A DNA stretch of 64,000 bases, taken from positions 459,107 to 523,106 of the forward strand of contig NZ_WHNY01000067.1 of the NCBI RefSeq assembly GCF_013141695.1. The letters run 5' to 3'. The notes under the pieces were generated by a model that worked only from the letters and a program-made list of their open reading frames with translations, did no database searches and was not told the DNA's origin. Shown here in pieces: positions 25,801-35,038 of this stretch. Each line of letters begins with the position of its first letter. Positions within the stretch are counted from its first letter, which is position 1. The position numbers and the translations under genes are program-made. This DNA comes from Paenibacillus plantarum. GTDB taxonomy: Bacteria > Bacillota > Bacilli > Paenibacillales > NBRC-103111.

Positions 25801-26535
25801 GTGAAAGATATGCGTCCAGCAGGTCGTATGTGGCATTTATATAAGATGGGTGGTCTAACGCCAGCGTTAACCTCGATGTTTGATGCGCAAAGTGCGCAAC
25901 AAATGGCCTTTATTCGATCGATGCTGAAAGAGCAACGAAAAGATTCTTTGTTTGAAATTCCTCTGCACGCGATGGAGATCGTGGTGTTTGATCTTGAAAC
26001 GACGGGCTTCTCTCCATATAATGGTGACGAAATTATCTCGTTCGGCGCTGTTTCTGTTATTGGTGGTGAAGTGCAGACGCAAGATACCTTCTATAAAATG
26101 GTGAACCCCAAACGTAAAATTCCAGATGAAATCGTTAAGTTAACGGGTATTACGAACGAAATGGCTGGCGATGCACCTGATTTAATCGGTGTTTTAAGTG
26201 ATTTTTTAGAATTTGTTCAGCAGAAAATTTTAGTGGCTCATGCAATAGGACATGATAAAAGTTTTTTGAACTCGGCCTTGTGGCGTACGTCCAAAGTTAG
26301 CTTATCCCATCGGGTTTTAGATATTATGATGATTGCGAAATGGCTCATGCCCAAACGAAAAAATCTGGGTTTAGATTCACTTCTGCATGCTTATGACATC
26401 CCGGTTACCGTGAGACATCATGCTCTGGAAGATGCACTTATGACAGCGCAATTATGGTCCAGATTTATGGAAGAAATAAGAGCTAGAAATGTAGACACAT
26501 TAGGTGATTTATATGCGTTATTAAGCCATCATTGA
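25801..26535 (+). CDS. DEDDh 3'-5' exonuclease, DNA polymerase III epsilon-like
   Basis: 244 residues. The exonuclease fold begins near residue 60: VVFDLETTGFSPY gives Asp and Glu of motif I, AHAIGHDKSFLNSAL motif II, and RHHALEDALMTAQLW motif III with His and Asp. It should remove nucleotides from 3' ends of DNA or RNA. The N-terminal 55 residues (MRPAGRMWHLYKMGGL...) are an unassigned extension. GTG at 25801 follows AGGGAGAG by 9 bases; a GTG three codons earlier is less likely. It follows the DUF294 gene by 51 bases and overlaps the convergent JAMM gene by 7 bases. Confidence 0.9.
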   Translation: MKDMRPAGRMWHLYKMGGLTPALTSMFDAQSAQQMAFIRSMLKEQRKDSLFEIPLHAMEIVVFDLETTGFSPYNGDEIISFGAVSVIGGEVQTQDTFYKMVNPKRKIPDEIVKLTGITNEMAGDAPDLIGVLSDFLEFVQQKILVAHAIGHDKSFLNSALWRTSKVSLSHRVLDIMMIAKWLMPKRKNLGLDSLLHAYDIPVTVRHHALEDALMTAQLWSRFMEEIRARNVDTLGDLYALLSHH

Positions 26536-26957
26536 CCGATGACAAACGAAAGTTTGTGATATGCGGTAGTGGTGGTTTTTTTTAGGGAATAGACTTGGAG
26601 GTCAGGTTTATCTTCATGTTGCAGGGAAAGGATCCAATGGGTTGGAATGGTGTGCCAGAGCGTTGCTAGGTCCTCGGCAGAAGGGGTTGATACGGCAGTG
26701 GGGTGGGAATGAAAAATCCCGACGATCGTACGACGTTGATCCGTTAGGTAAGGAATCATGTCGATGGGATGGATGACGAATTGCTGTGTTGGATGCGCCG
26801 CGTGATTAGGAAGAGGGATAAATGTGTGGATATGTAACTCATGTGTCGATGAGAAAGAAGCTTCCTGTATAAGGATGCCACATGCTTCGTTGGGAAGCGA
26901 GTGCCTACTGTGTGAGATCATTTCGTCATATAATTTTCTAGATAAATGTATGCTCAC
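26529..26957 (-). CDS. JAMM/MPN+ family metallopeptidase (M67-like)
   Basis: 142 residues. The JAMM set is complete: Glu in PNEACGILI, HSHP in GIFHSHPTAVSTPSAEDL, with the Ser and Asp at the expected distance. Such bacterial proteins cleave isopeptide or Cys-linked substrates, for example in sulfur carrier processing, but no ThiS/MoaD-like gene is adjacent. I take GTG at 26955-26957 as start because GAGGAG lies 9 bases upstream; ATG ten codons earlier lacks a site. Confidence 0.85.
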   Translation of the reverse strand: MSIHLSRKLYDEMISHSRHSLPNEACGILIQEASFSSTHELHIHTFIPLPNHAAHPTQQFVIHPIDMIPYLTDQRRTIVGIFHSHPTAVSTPSAEDLATLWHTIPTHWILSLQHEDKPDLQVYSLKKTTTTAYHKLSFVIGQ

Positions 26958-26999
26958 TCGCACTCGCTCCTCACATGGCATGGACATGAGGTTAGTATA

Positions 27000-28310
27000 T
27001 CATGTTTGTTTTTGCAATTCTGCTTTGGGTTTGATGAAGAAGAATACCAAAGCTAACATGATAACAGATAATGAAGCGACCGTGATAAAGAGTGTCTTAT
27101 GTGAGATGCTCATGAGCCAACCGAACAACGGAGGGCCGAAGGCGACACCAATAAAACGTAAGCTATTATAGAGGGAAGTAATCATACCGCGTTGCTCTCG
27201 TTCTACCGATCCGGTAATGAGCGTGTTTAGGCATGGAAGCAGAAGTCCTGTCCCTATCCCACTGAGCGACAATAAGCCGATGAAGATATACAGGTTCCCG
27301 TTTAGGAATGTTGCCAAGGCAAGGGATACAACCATGGTTACAAGTCCGATATTCATGAGCCATCGCATGAGTTTGCCATTTTGTTTGATTTTCGCCCCTG
27401 TGGAATAAGAGGTAATGACGAGACAGAGCAAAGGGATTGCTAGGATAAGACCTTTGCGTACGCCTTCGATGTTGTAGGGCTTCTCTTCCAGAATCTGTGA
27501 GAGGTAGAATAGCACGCCGAATAGTATAAATAAGGTGATTGAACCAGCTATGAAGGCGGGAATTAGCCAGTGACCTTTGCTTTTCAGGATGGTTTTGATT
27601 TGCTTCAAATAGAGCTTAAGGGGTTCAGCTTCTTTCTCTTTAGCAGGTTCTTTGATCATGAATATAACAGCGAGTAGAGCGAGTAAACAAAAAAGTGGAA
27701 AAGCAAAAAAGGGCGCAAACCAAATGATTAGCGCTAGAAGAGAACCAAGAATGGGACTCACAACTTTGCCTATTCCGTTGGAGGCTTCGATGAGTCCGAG
27801 GGCTTTGCTGGCCTTGGGTCCCTTATAAATATCGCCAACAAGTGCCATGGCAATAGGGGCTGTACCTGCGGCTCCAAGGCCTTGTATGGCTCTGGAAGCT
27901 ATAAGTATAGGATAGGAATTCCAAACGGCGCCAAGCCCTGCTAGGATCCCTGCAGCACCGTACACGATAAGCGAGGGAATGATAACCGCCTTCCGTGTGA
28001 AACGATCAGATAGATAACCGGATATCGGAATGATGAGGCCAGCTGTCAGTGAAAATAAAGTGATGATGAGTGAACTTTGGAAGCGTGAGATGTTCATTTT
28101 CTCTTGCAAATCTGGCAGTATCGGGACAAGCATGGAATTGCCAAGGACAAGCACCAAAGGGATGGAGGCAAGTGCGAGGTACTGCCAAACGCTTCCTTTC
28201 TCGTTTGTGTTTGTCTTCTTACTATTGGATGCGCCATCTTTTTCATGCTCATAAATTCTCATTTTATCGAGCGGATTCTTACCTCTTGTTTTCATGGCAG
28301 CTTGTTTCAT
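27000..28310 (-). CDS. MFS multidrug-type transporter (DHA1-like)
   Basis: 436 residues with 12 hydrophobic helices. After a charged N-terminal tail of about 40 residues, helix 1 begins ASIPLVLVLGNSMLVPILPDLQ, followed by the loop motif GYLSDRFTRKAVI (motif A), and ASRAIQGLGAAGTAPIAMALVGD (the antiporter-type motif C region). This is typical of drug:H+ antiporters of the DHA1 group. Substrate unknown. ATG at 28308-28310 follows AAAGGA; an ATG six codons upstream has no site. Its last codons are 42 bases from the JAMM gene on the same strand. Confidence 0.87.
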   Translation of the reverse strand: MKQAAMKTRGKNPLDKMRIYEHEKDGASNSKKTNTNEKGSVWQYLALASIPLVLVLGNSMLVPILPDLQEKMNISRFQSSLIITLFSLTAGLIIPISGYLSDRFTRKAVIIPSLIVYGAAGILAGLGAVWNSYPILIASRAIQGLGAAGTAPIAMALVGDIYKGPKASKALGLIEASNGIGKVVSPILGSLLALIIWFAPFFAFPLFCLLALLAVIFMIKEPAKEKEAEPLKLYLKQIKTILKSKGHWLIPAFIAGSITLFILFGVLFYLSQILEEKPYNIEGVRKGLILAIPLLCLVITSYSTGAKIKQNGKLMRWLMNIGLVTMVVSLALATFLNGNLYIFIGLLSLSGIGTGLLLPCLNTLITGSVEREQRGMITSLYNSLRFIGVAFGPPLFGWLMSISHKTLFITVASLSVIMLALVFFFIKPKAELQKQT

Positions 28311-28439
28311 TTCACCGGTTCCTTTCATCGCAAAGAGTAGCTTTACTTTTCCCTAATGGGGTGAAAGCATACTTCAGGATTGTGATGTTGGAATTTTCGG
28401 TAATTTGGAGATAATATAGAGGGAGTGGAGGTTGATACT

Positions 28440-28976
28440 GTGAAGAAGAATCTCATCGTGATCGCTTTCGTCGTTCTATTGGCGGGCTTTGCGATTTATC
28501 AAAATGTACGGAATGAAGATAAACAAACCCTGATGCCAAGTGAGCAAGCGGCAAAAGTGAATTTCTTAGCGCCTTCATTTACCTTACAAGGGTTGGATGG
28601 GAAGGACTATTCCGTAGGCGGACCTCGTGAAAAGCCGATGTTCGTGAATTTCTGGGCATCCTGGTGTGGTCCTTGTGAGGAAGAAGCGCCTGATCTGGTG
28701 AATTTGTATAAGAAATATGAGGGGAAATTTGATCTCTATGCGGTGAATGTGACGCCTGGGGATAAGATGGACAATATCAAAAAATTCGTGGATACCTATC
28801 AGTACCCGTTCCCTGTGCTGCTCGATAAACAAGGGGCGAATGCCGATACCTATAACGTTATCGCTATTCCTACAAGTTTTCTTATTGATAAAAATGGCGT
28901 AATCAGGGAAATTGTTCATGTTCTTTCCCCGAAAGAACTCGACAAGAAGATGGCAAGTCTTCTGAAGGAAGAATGA
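28440..28976 (+). CDS. Membrane-anchored thioredoxin, ResA/TlpA type
   Basis: 178 residues. One N-terminal membrane helix (LIVIAFVVLLAGFAIYQNV) anchors it; the AhpC/TSA-like domain follows, with NFWASWCGPCEEEAPDLV (CxxC redox pair) near residue 80 and IAIPTSFLID (cis-Pro). ResA-like proteins reduce disulfides outside the membrane, for instance apo-cytochrome c, but no ccm or resBC genes are present. GTG at 28440 follows GGAGG by 8 bases. Confidence 0.9.
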   Translation: MKKNLIVIAFVVLLAGFAIYQNVRNEDKQTLMPSEQAAKVNFLAPSFTLQGLDGKDYSVGGPREKPMFVNFWASWCGPCEEEAPDLVNLYKKYEGKFDLYAVNVTPGDKMDNIKKFVDTYQYPFPVLLDKQGANADTYNVIAIPTSFLIDKNGVIREIVHVLSPKELDKKMASLLKEE

Positions 28977-29022
28977 CAAAAAAGCTGCAAGAGAGCGATT
29001 TGCGCTCTTGCAGCTTTTTCGT
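28977..29022. terminator. Bidirectional terminator between the ResA-like gene and cimA
   Basis: AAAAAGCTGCAAGAG, nine-base loop region, CTCTTGCAGCTTTTT. Confidence 0.95.
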
Positions 29023-29029
29023 ATAAAGA

Positions 29030-30649
29030 TCAATGGTTCACTAGACCTAATCGTTCTTGTTGCTCTTTGTTTGCTGGCTCTACGCGTTTTCTGCTGATGA
29101 GGGCATAACGTAAGCTGTCAACAAGTGCATACCAACTAGCTTCTATAATGTTGCTAGAAACACCGAGTGTGTTCCATGTTGTGTTAAAATCGGTGGATTC
29201 CATAAGCACACGAACCTTGCCGGCTGTTGCATCTTTCTCGTCCAATACACGTACCTTATAATCCGAAAGGTGAACATTCTTAATGTCCGGATAGTATTGA
29301 ATAAGTGCTTTCCGTAAGGCGTTATCAAGTGCATTGACAGGACCATTGCCTTCCGCCGCGGTATAGATCGTTTCGCCATGTACTTTCACCTTAACGATAG
29401 CTTCTGAAACAACAGAATGATTGGCTGTTTTCTCAACGAGCATTTTAAAAGATTCTAAGGTGAAAATTTCTTCGAGACCCTCAAAGGCTTCACGCAACAA
29501 GAGTTCGAGCGTAGCATCAGCGCCTTCGAATTGATAGCCTTGGTGTTCCATATCTTTGATTTTCTCGATGATCTCTTTGGTCTTCTGGTGTTCTTTGTTG
29601 AAATCCAAGTTAAGCTCCTGAGCCTTGACTAATACGTTGCTTTGGCCAGCAAGCTCGGAAACGAGCACACGTTGTTTGTTTCCAACATACTCAGGTTTCG
29701 TATGCTCATACGTACTTGCATCCTTGAGAATCGCAGAGACGTGGATACCGCCTTTGTGTGCGAAAGCCGCGTTGCCAACATAGGGCTGGTTAACAGGCAT
29801 ATGCATATTGGCGATTTCACTGATATATCTCGAAACGGATGTAAGTGACTTCAATTGATCCGTAGAGATGACATCATAACCTAGTTTCAATTGTAAGTTA
29901 GGAATAATTGAGCTTAGGTTAGCATTTCCGCAACGCTCTCCGTAGCCATTGATAGTTCCTTGTACTTGTCTAGCACCAGCTTGTACGGCAGCTAAGGAGT
30001 TCGCAACGCCTAATTCGCAATCATTATGAGCGTGTATGCCTACTGGTGTGGAGACATGTTGCGTAACTGTCGTCACGATAGCCGTAATTTCGTTAGGTAA
30101 GGATCCGCCATTCGTGTCACAAAGCGTAATCCAATCTGCGCCAGCATCTTGTGCCTTCTTAATTGTTTGCAGCGCATATTCTGGATTATTCTTGTAACCA
30201 TCGAAGAAATGCTCGGCATCATAAATAACTTCCAACCCACTACTTTTCAAAAAGAGAACGGAGTCATAAATCATGTTCAAATTCTCTTCAAGCGTTGTTT
30301 GAATAGCTGTCGTTACATGAAAGTCCCATGACTTGCCGAAAATTGTGGCGACTTGCGCGCCGGATTCCACGAGTCTATTCAAGTTAATGTCATCCGAAGC
30401 AAGAGAATCTTTCCGTCTTGTGCTTCCAAAAGCAGTAATTTTGGCATTCGTAAAAGTCATCGTACGTGCCCGCTCAAAGAATTCAATATCTTTGCTATTG
30501 CTGCCCGGCCATCCGCCTTCAATATAATGAACCCCGAGCTCATCGAGCTTACGGGCAATTTTGATTTTATCCTCAACGGATAGGGAGATACCTTCTCCTT
30601 GGGTTCCGTCTCGTAGGGTAGTGTCGAAGATTTTGACTGATGTTGGCAT
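29030..30649 (-). CDS. cimA: Citramalate synthase
   Basis: 539 residues. The DRE-TIM barrel motif IFDTTLRDGTQGEGISLSVEDK begins at residue 6, with the metal-binding HAHNDCELGVANS and GCGERCGNANL-like NGYGERCGNANLSSIIPNLQ further on. The C-terminal regulatory domain (LeuA-dimer type) starts near residue 390. CimA condenses pyruvate with acetyl-CoA for isoleucine synthesis; DGTQGEG distinguishes it from LeuA (DGEQSPG). ATG at 30647-30649 has AAGGAGG 6-7 bases upstream. No T-box is seen before it. Monocistronic between two intergenic gaps. Confidence 0.9.
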   Translation of the reverse strand: MPTSVKIFDTTLRDGTQGEGISLSVEDKIKIARKLDELGVHYIEGGWPGSNSKDIEFFERARTMTFTNAKITAFGSTRRKDSLASDDINLNRLVESGAQVATIFGKSWDFHVTTAIQTTLEENLNMIYDSVLFLKSSGLEVIYDAEHFFDGYKNNPEYALQTIKKAQDAGADWITLCDTNGGSLPNEITAIVTTVTQHVSTPVGIHAHNDCELGVANSLAAVQAGARQVQGTINGYGERCGNANLSSIIPNLQLKLGYDVISTDQLKSLTSVSRYISEIANMHMPVNQPYVGNAAFAHKGGIHVSAILKDASTYEHTKPEYVGNKQRVLVSELAGQSNVLVKAQELNLDFNKEHQKTKEIIEKIKDMEHQGYQFEGADATLELLLREAFEGLEEIFTLESFKMLVEKTANHSVVSEAIVKVKVHGETIYTAAEGNGPVNALDNALRKALIQYYPDIKNVHLSDYKVRVLDEKDATAGKVRVLMESTDFNTTWNTLGVSSNIIEASWYALVDSLRYALISRKRVEPANKEQQERLGLVNH

Positions 30650-30884
30650 GGGTTCCTCCTTCAAAAGCTAGCAAAGTGACTTCGGTGCATGGAATTGTGA
30701 GTTTCGCTTGCTTTAAAGCGCTAATGTATAATTTACGATTATAACATAAATGTTCAGGTAAAGACATCATAACGTAAATTTGCGTTATCTTGAATGATTA
30801 TTTTTTTGACATCTCAGGATGGTTGTGTTTCACTCGAGTAGACGGCTCTGAAATCTGATTCAATCCTACTAGGAGGTAATGAAT

Positions 30885-32186
30885 ATGGTGTCCGTAGAGC
30901 ATCATTATCCCAAGCAAGGCAGAGTCATTTTACATATTGATATGAATGCATTCTACTGTTCTGTTCATGAAGCCGTAGAGCCTGACTTATATAAAGGAAA
31001 GCCGCTTGCTGTTGCTGGCAGTGTGGAACTGCGTAAGGGGATTGTCGTTACTTCATCATATGCAGCGCGCAAGCTAGGGATCAAGACGGGCATGCAAGTT
31101 AGGCAGGCGTTGAAAATATGTCCAGATCTCGTTCTAATCAAACCTGACTTTGATCTCTATCGGAATTTCTCGAGGCGGTTTATGCAGATAGTCTATGGAT
31201 ATTCACCGATGGTAGAATCTATGTCTATTGATGAATGCTTTGTAGATATCACAGGTTCCAAACAGTTCGGCACGCCACTAGACATCGCAAATAGTATTCA
31301 AAAAAGAATTCTGCAAGAGTTGAAATTACCATGTTCCATTGGTGTCGCGCCGAATAAGCTGCTAGCCAAGATGGGATCTGATATGAAGAAACCTAATGGG
31401 ATTACGGTATTGCGGCTTCGTGATGTGCCGGCCGTTTTCTGGGATAAGCCGTGTCAGTATTTATATGGAATTGGGAAAAAAACAGCGGAAAAGCTTACGA
31501 GGCTTGGTATCCTAACGTTAGGGCAATTGGCGATTGCGGATGACGCACTGTTAAGCAAGCACTTCGGAGTCATGGGTGCGCACTTAAAGCGCTCAGCCAA
31601 CGGCATTGATCCTTCGGTTGTGAATCCGGAACAAGAGCAGAGCAAGTCGATTGGACATACGACGACTTTGCCGCGTGATTATACGGATCGTATCGAAATT
31701 CATCGTGTCCTGCTTAATTTAGCCGATCAAGTAGCGAGAAGGCTTCGTAAGCAGGAGCTCATGACTTCGACAATTCAGATTACGATCCGGGATCCTGAAA
31801 TGAGGACGATTACTAGATCACTTACTTTGCAAACTCCGACTGAGCATATGGATGATATTTATCGAACTTCCTGTCAATTGTATGATCATCAATGGGAAGA
31901 TGGCAATCCGGTTCGGCTCCTGGGAATCACGTTGCAGAATCTGATTGCGAAGGAGGAATCCTACGTACAACTTGATTTATTCGATTACGAGAAACAACCC
32001 CGCAGGGAGAGTCTGAACCGCGTGATGGATGGTCTGCGTGATAAGTTTGGAGAAGGTGTGATTCTTACAGCAGGGATGATGAGTGATGATCCATCTGCCT
32101 TAATTCGAAATCACAAAGTAAGAGGGACGTCCTTGCAAATGGATCATTTGCGAAATAATCCTCTTCATAAAGACGGAGGAGAGTGA
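30885..32186 (+). CDS. dinB: DNA polymerase IV (Y family)
   Basis: 433 residues. Y-family palm motifs are present: ILHIDMNAFYCSVHEAVEP (catalytic Asp and steric-gate region) and VESMSIDECFVDITGS (second and third acidic residues). The thumb has PNKLLAKMGSDMKKPNGI, and the little-finger domain begins near residue 240. It carries out translesion synthesis. ATG at 30885 lies 8 bases after AGGAGG; the ATG two codons earlier is too close. No LexA box was found. Its stop codon overlaps the start region of mobB, so it heads a small operon. Confidence 0.93.
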   Translation: MVSVEHHYPKQGRVILHIDMNAFYCSVHEAVEPDLYKGKPLAVAGSVELRKGIVVTSSYAARKLGIKTGMQVRQALKICPDLVLIKPDFDLYRNFSRRFMQIVYGYSPMVESMSIDECFVDITGSKQFGTPLDIANSIQKRILQELKLPCSIGVAPNKLLAKMGSDMKKPNGITVLRLRDVPAVFWDKPCQYLYGIGKKTAEKLTRLGILTLGQLAIADDALLSKHFGVMGAHLKRSANGIDPSVVNPEQEQSKSIGHTTTLPRDYTDRIEIHRVLLNLADQVARRLRKQELMTSTIQITIRDPEMRTITRSLTLQTPTEHMDDIYRTSCQLYDHQWEDGNPVRLLGITLQNLIAKEESYVQLDLFDYEKQPRRESLNRVMDGLRDKFGEGVILTAGMMSDDPSALIRNHKVRGTSLQMDHLRNNPLHKDGGE

Positions 32187-32191
32187 GGAGC

Positions 32192-32695
32192 ATGGCTCAT
32201 TGTTTGGGTTTCGCGGGATTTTCCAATAGCGGGAAAACGACGTTGATAGCTAAGCTTGTCGTTGAAATGAAACATCGTGGCTATCGGATTGCAGTAATGA
32301 AACATGATGCTCATGGACATTATAAGGAAGCGCAAGGTGCGGACTCCACCGTATTTGTTGAAACAGGTGCCGATGTTGTGGTTACACTTTCTCCAAATGG
32401 GGTACACATTTATGAGAAGAAGGAAACGCCGAGTTTGGAAGAGCAGTTAGCAGCCTATGCCCATCTTGATTATATTTTTGTTGAAGGGTTCAAGAGGGAA
32501 AAGCATCCAAAGATTGGAGTATACCGTACTATAGAACAAAGAGAGTTACTAAAAGGAGTGGCGGCAAGCCTGCTTGCAGTTGCGACAGATCTAAGTATTC
32601 TCGGGGATGATTTCGCACTTCCGCAGTTCAATTTGGATGATATCCGTGGAATTGCAGACTTTATTGAGCAGTATTTCATGAATTGTCAATTTTAA
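32192..32695 (+). CDS. mobB: Molybdopterin-guanine dinucleotide biosynthesis protein MobB
   Basis: 167 residues. The P-loop GFAGFSNSGKTTLIAKLV is near the N-terminus, and KHDAHGHYKEAQGADSTVFVETGADVVVTLSP is the MobB-specific stretch. MobB is a GTPase that assists attachment of the nucleotide to molybdopterin. ATG at 32192 lies after GGAGGAGAGTGAGGAGC; a GTG at 32183 is possible. There are no other mo-cofactor genes nearby, so it appears as a lone copy next to dinB. Confidence 0.88.
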   Translation: MAHCLGFAGFSNSGKTTLIAKLVVEMKHRGYRIAVMKHDAHGHYKEAQGADSTVFVETGADVVVTLSPNGVHIYEKKETPSLEEQLAAYAHLDYIFVEGFKREKHPKIGVYRTIEQRELLKGVAASLLAVATDLSILGDDFALPQFNLDDIRGIADFIEQYFMNCQF

Positions 32696-32702
32696 GGTTT
32701 GA

Positions 32703-32996
<294 letters not shown>

Positions 32997-33037
32997 TCAT
33001 AATTACAAAATCATTTTGTGGAGATTCCGCGGAATGT

Positions 33038-33080
33038 CGAAAGAGCTCGTTTCCTAAGAGGGAACGAGCTCTTTTTTTTG
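33038..33080 (+). terminator. Terminator of fer
   Basis: AAGAGCTCGTT/AACGAGCTCTT stem with T-run of eight. Confidence 0.93.
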
Positions 33081-33110
33081 TTGGATAAATGTGAAATTTG
33101 TAACAATTTA

Positions 33111-33139
33111 TTGCCAATTCACAGCTAGCATCTTACAAT
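33111..33139 (+). promoter_or_regulatory. Promoter of the CHASE2 cyclase operon
   Basis: TTGCCA (33111-33116) and TACAAT (33134-33139) with a 17-base spacer. Confidence 0.75.
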
Positions 33140-33166
33140 GAAACTAGTAAACTCGGGGAGGATTAT

Positions 33167-35017
33167 ATGGGTAAGAAGAAATGGCTTAAGACTTTAGTAG
33201 TAGGACTCTTGTTAATGGTGTTTTCGACATATTTCTACACAGTGAACTCAAGTGGTTTATTTTATTTTGTCGAGGGTCCTCTCCAAGATATTTTGCGTGG
33301 CGCAAAGTCGGTGGATGAGCGTCAACCGGATGATCGGATTAAGATTGTTAAAATTGATGAAAAATCCCTTTCTGCCATCGGGAAGTTTCCGTGGGATCGA
33401 AGTACATATGCCCAAGTCATAGAGAAGTTAGAACAATCAGGTGCAGCTGCGATTGGGATCGACGTTGTGCTTGCTGAGCCATCGAAGAATCCCGCAGACG
33501 ATAAAGCTTTAGCTGACGTGCTAGCGAAGTATTCCAATATTATTTTGCCCGTACAAATTAACTATCCCTCTAAACAACAGTCAGCAGGCGAACTAGTTCC
33601 TGAGCGAATTGATTATCCCTCCTCAACCCTAACGACCAAAAGAGAACAAATGGCCCATATCAATGTATTTGTTGATAAGGATGGCAAAGCTCGTAAACTT
33701 CCCGTCGGTTTGCCTGATGAGAAAGGTGCTTACATACCCGCATTCAGTGTGGCTCTTGCAAATTTAGTTTTGGATGAAAATGAAAAGGTAAAGCGCGATT
33801 CAGCTACTGGAGAGTGGAAACGCGGAAATGAAGTCGTACCAACGAACGAAAGAAATCAAGTAACAACAGAGTTCTTCACACAGCCGAGACAAAAGGTTGA
33901 TGCGACGACAGGCTATGAATTGCTGTCTTTTGTAGATGTAATGAATAGTACAAAAGCACTGCCGTTGAAGGGCAGCATTGTGCTTGTGGGTCCATTTGTT
34001 ACGGCCATGCAGGATGAATACCCAACACCGATCTCCTCGGTCAAGATGTTTGGGATTGAAATTCATGCCAATATGATTCAAACCCTATTAGAAAGTACTT
34101 TCTTCAAAGATGCTTCGAAATCAGCTGGTATTGCGATTATTCTACTTATTTCATTGTTGGCTATATTTCTATTTGAAAAGTTCAACGGGAAGACCGCACT
34201 GTTTATTTTCCTAGGCATCTTCGTGGTTTATGGTCTTGTATGGTTAGGATTCTATAGTATTGGTTCTATGTTCTTACCGTTGGTGTATCCACAATTTGCA
34301 CTTGTAACGATCTATGTTTGGTCATTGGTTAGCCATTATTTAGAAGAACGAAAAGAACGGAATCGGGTTACTGGTATTTTCGGTCGATTCGTTTCCAAAA
34401 CAGTTGTGGACGAACTATTACAGTCAGGTGAAGATGTGAAGCTTGGCGGAAGCCGTAAGGATATTTCATTGATATTTGTGGATATTCGCGGATTTACACC
34501 GATGTCGGAACGACTAGAGCCTGAGCAGGTTATTCAAGTATTAAATGAATATCTAGATGTCTGTACGAAAGCGATCTTTAAGTTCAATGGTACGTTAGAT
34601 AAATTCATTGGTGATGGCGTTATGGCGATGTTTGGTGCACCGATTGAATATGAGAATCATCCTGAAATGGCCGTGCGTGCTGCGATTGAGATGAAGTCTC
34701 AATCGGATATTCTTGAGCAGAAATTGATTAAGAATTATGGTATCGGTGTGAAATTCGGATTAGGTATTAATAGTGGTCCAGCGGTCGTTGGTAACATCGG
34801 TTCTGAAGATCTAAGGTTGGATTATACAGCCATTGGAGACACAGTTAACTTATCAGCACGACTAGAATCTAATGCTAAGCCAGGGCAGATTTTGATTAGT
34901 GAACAGACGTATGAACGTGTCAAAGGTCTATTTGAGATCGAATCCATTGGTGAAATGAAAGTAAAAGGGAAAGAAAAACCCGTTGCTGTTTATGAAGTTA
35001 TGGGGCATTTGAAATAG
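33167..35017 (+). CDS. CHASE2-domain adenylate cyclase (class III)
   Basis: 616 residues. An N-terminal membrane helix (TLVVGLLLMVFSTYFYTVNSSG) is followed by an extracellular CHASE2 sensor (about residues 45-305; RIKIVKIDEKSLSAIGKFPWDRSTYAQVI, GIDVVLAEPS), three membrane helices (about 310-390), and a cytosolic cyclase domain (about 420-605). The catalytic set is complete: metal Asp residues in FVDIRGFT and IGDGVMAMFG, adenine-reading Lys in LDKFIGDG and Asp in YTAIGDTVNLSARLE, plus Asn/Arg. It should make cAMP in response to an external signal. ATG follows GGGGAGGATTAT. First gene of a block with FecR and NHL proteins. Confidence 0.93.
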   Translation: MGKKKWLKTLVVGLLLMVFSTYFYTVNSSGLFYFVEGPLQDILRGAKSVDERQPDDRIKIVKIDEKSLSAIGKFPWDRSTYAQVIEKLEQSGAAAIGIDVVLAEPSKNPADDKALADVLAKYSNIILPVQINYPSKQQSAGELVPERIDYPSSTLTTKREQMAHINVFVDKDGKARKLPVGLPDEKGAYIPAFSVALANLVLDENEKVKRDSATGEWKRGNEVVPTNERNQVTTEFFTQPRQKVDATTGYELLSFVDVMNSTKALPLKGSIVLVGPFVTAMQDEYPTPISSVKMFGIEIHANMIQTLLESTFFKDASKSAGIAIILLISLLAIFLFEKFNGKTALFIFLGIFVVYGLVWLGFYSIGSMFLPLVYPQFALVTIYVWSLVSHYLEERKERNRVTGIFGRFVSKTVVDELLQSGEDVKLGGSRKDISLIFVDIRGFTPMSERLEPEQVIQVLNEYLDVCTKAIFKFNGTLDKFIGDGVMAMFGAPIEYENHPEMAVRAAIEMKSQSDILEQKLIKNYGIGVKFGLGINSGPAVVGNIGSEDLRLDYTAIGDTVNLSARLESNAKPGQILISEQTYERVKGLFEIESIGEMKVKGKEKPVAVYEVMGHLK

Positions 35018-35038
35018 AATTGCTGGGAGGCGTGCGGA

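Noticed and set aside
30740-30775. Possible LexA/SOS box before dinB
   Set aside because: GAACATTTATGTT has the wrong spacing and half-site compared with the Bacillales consensus.
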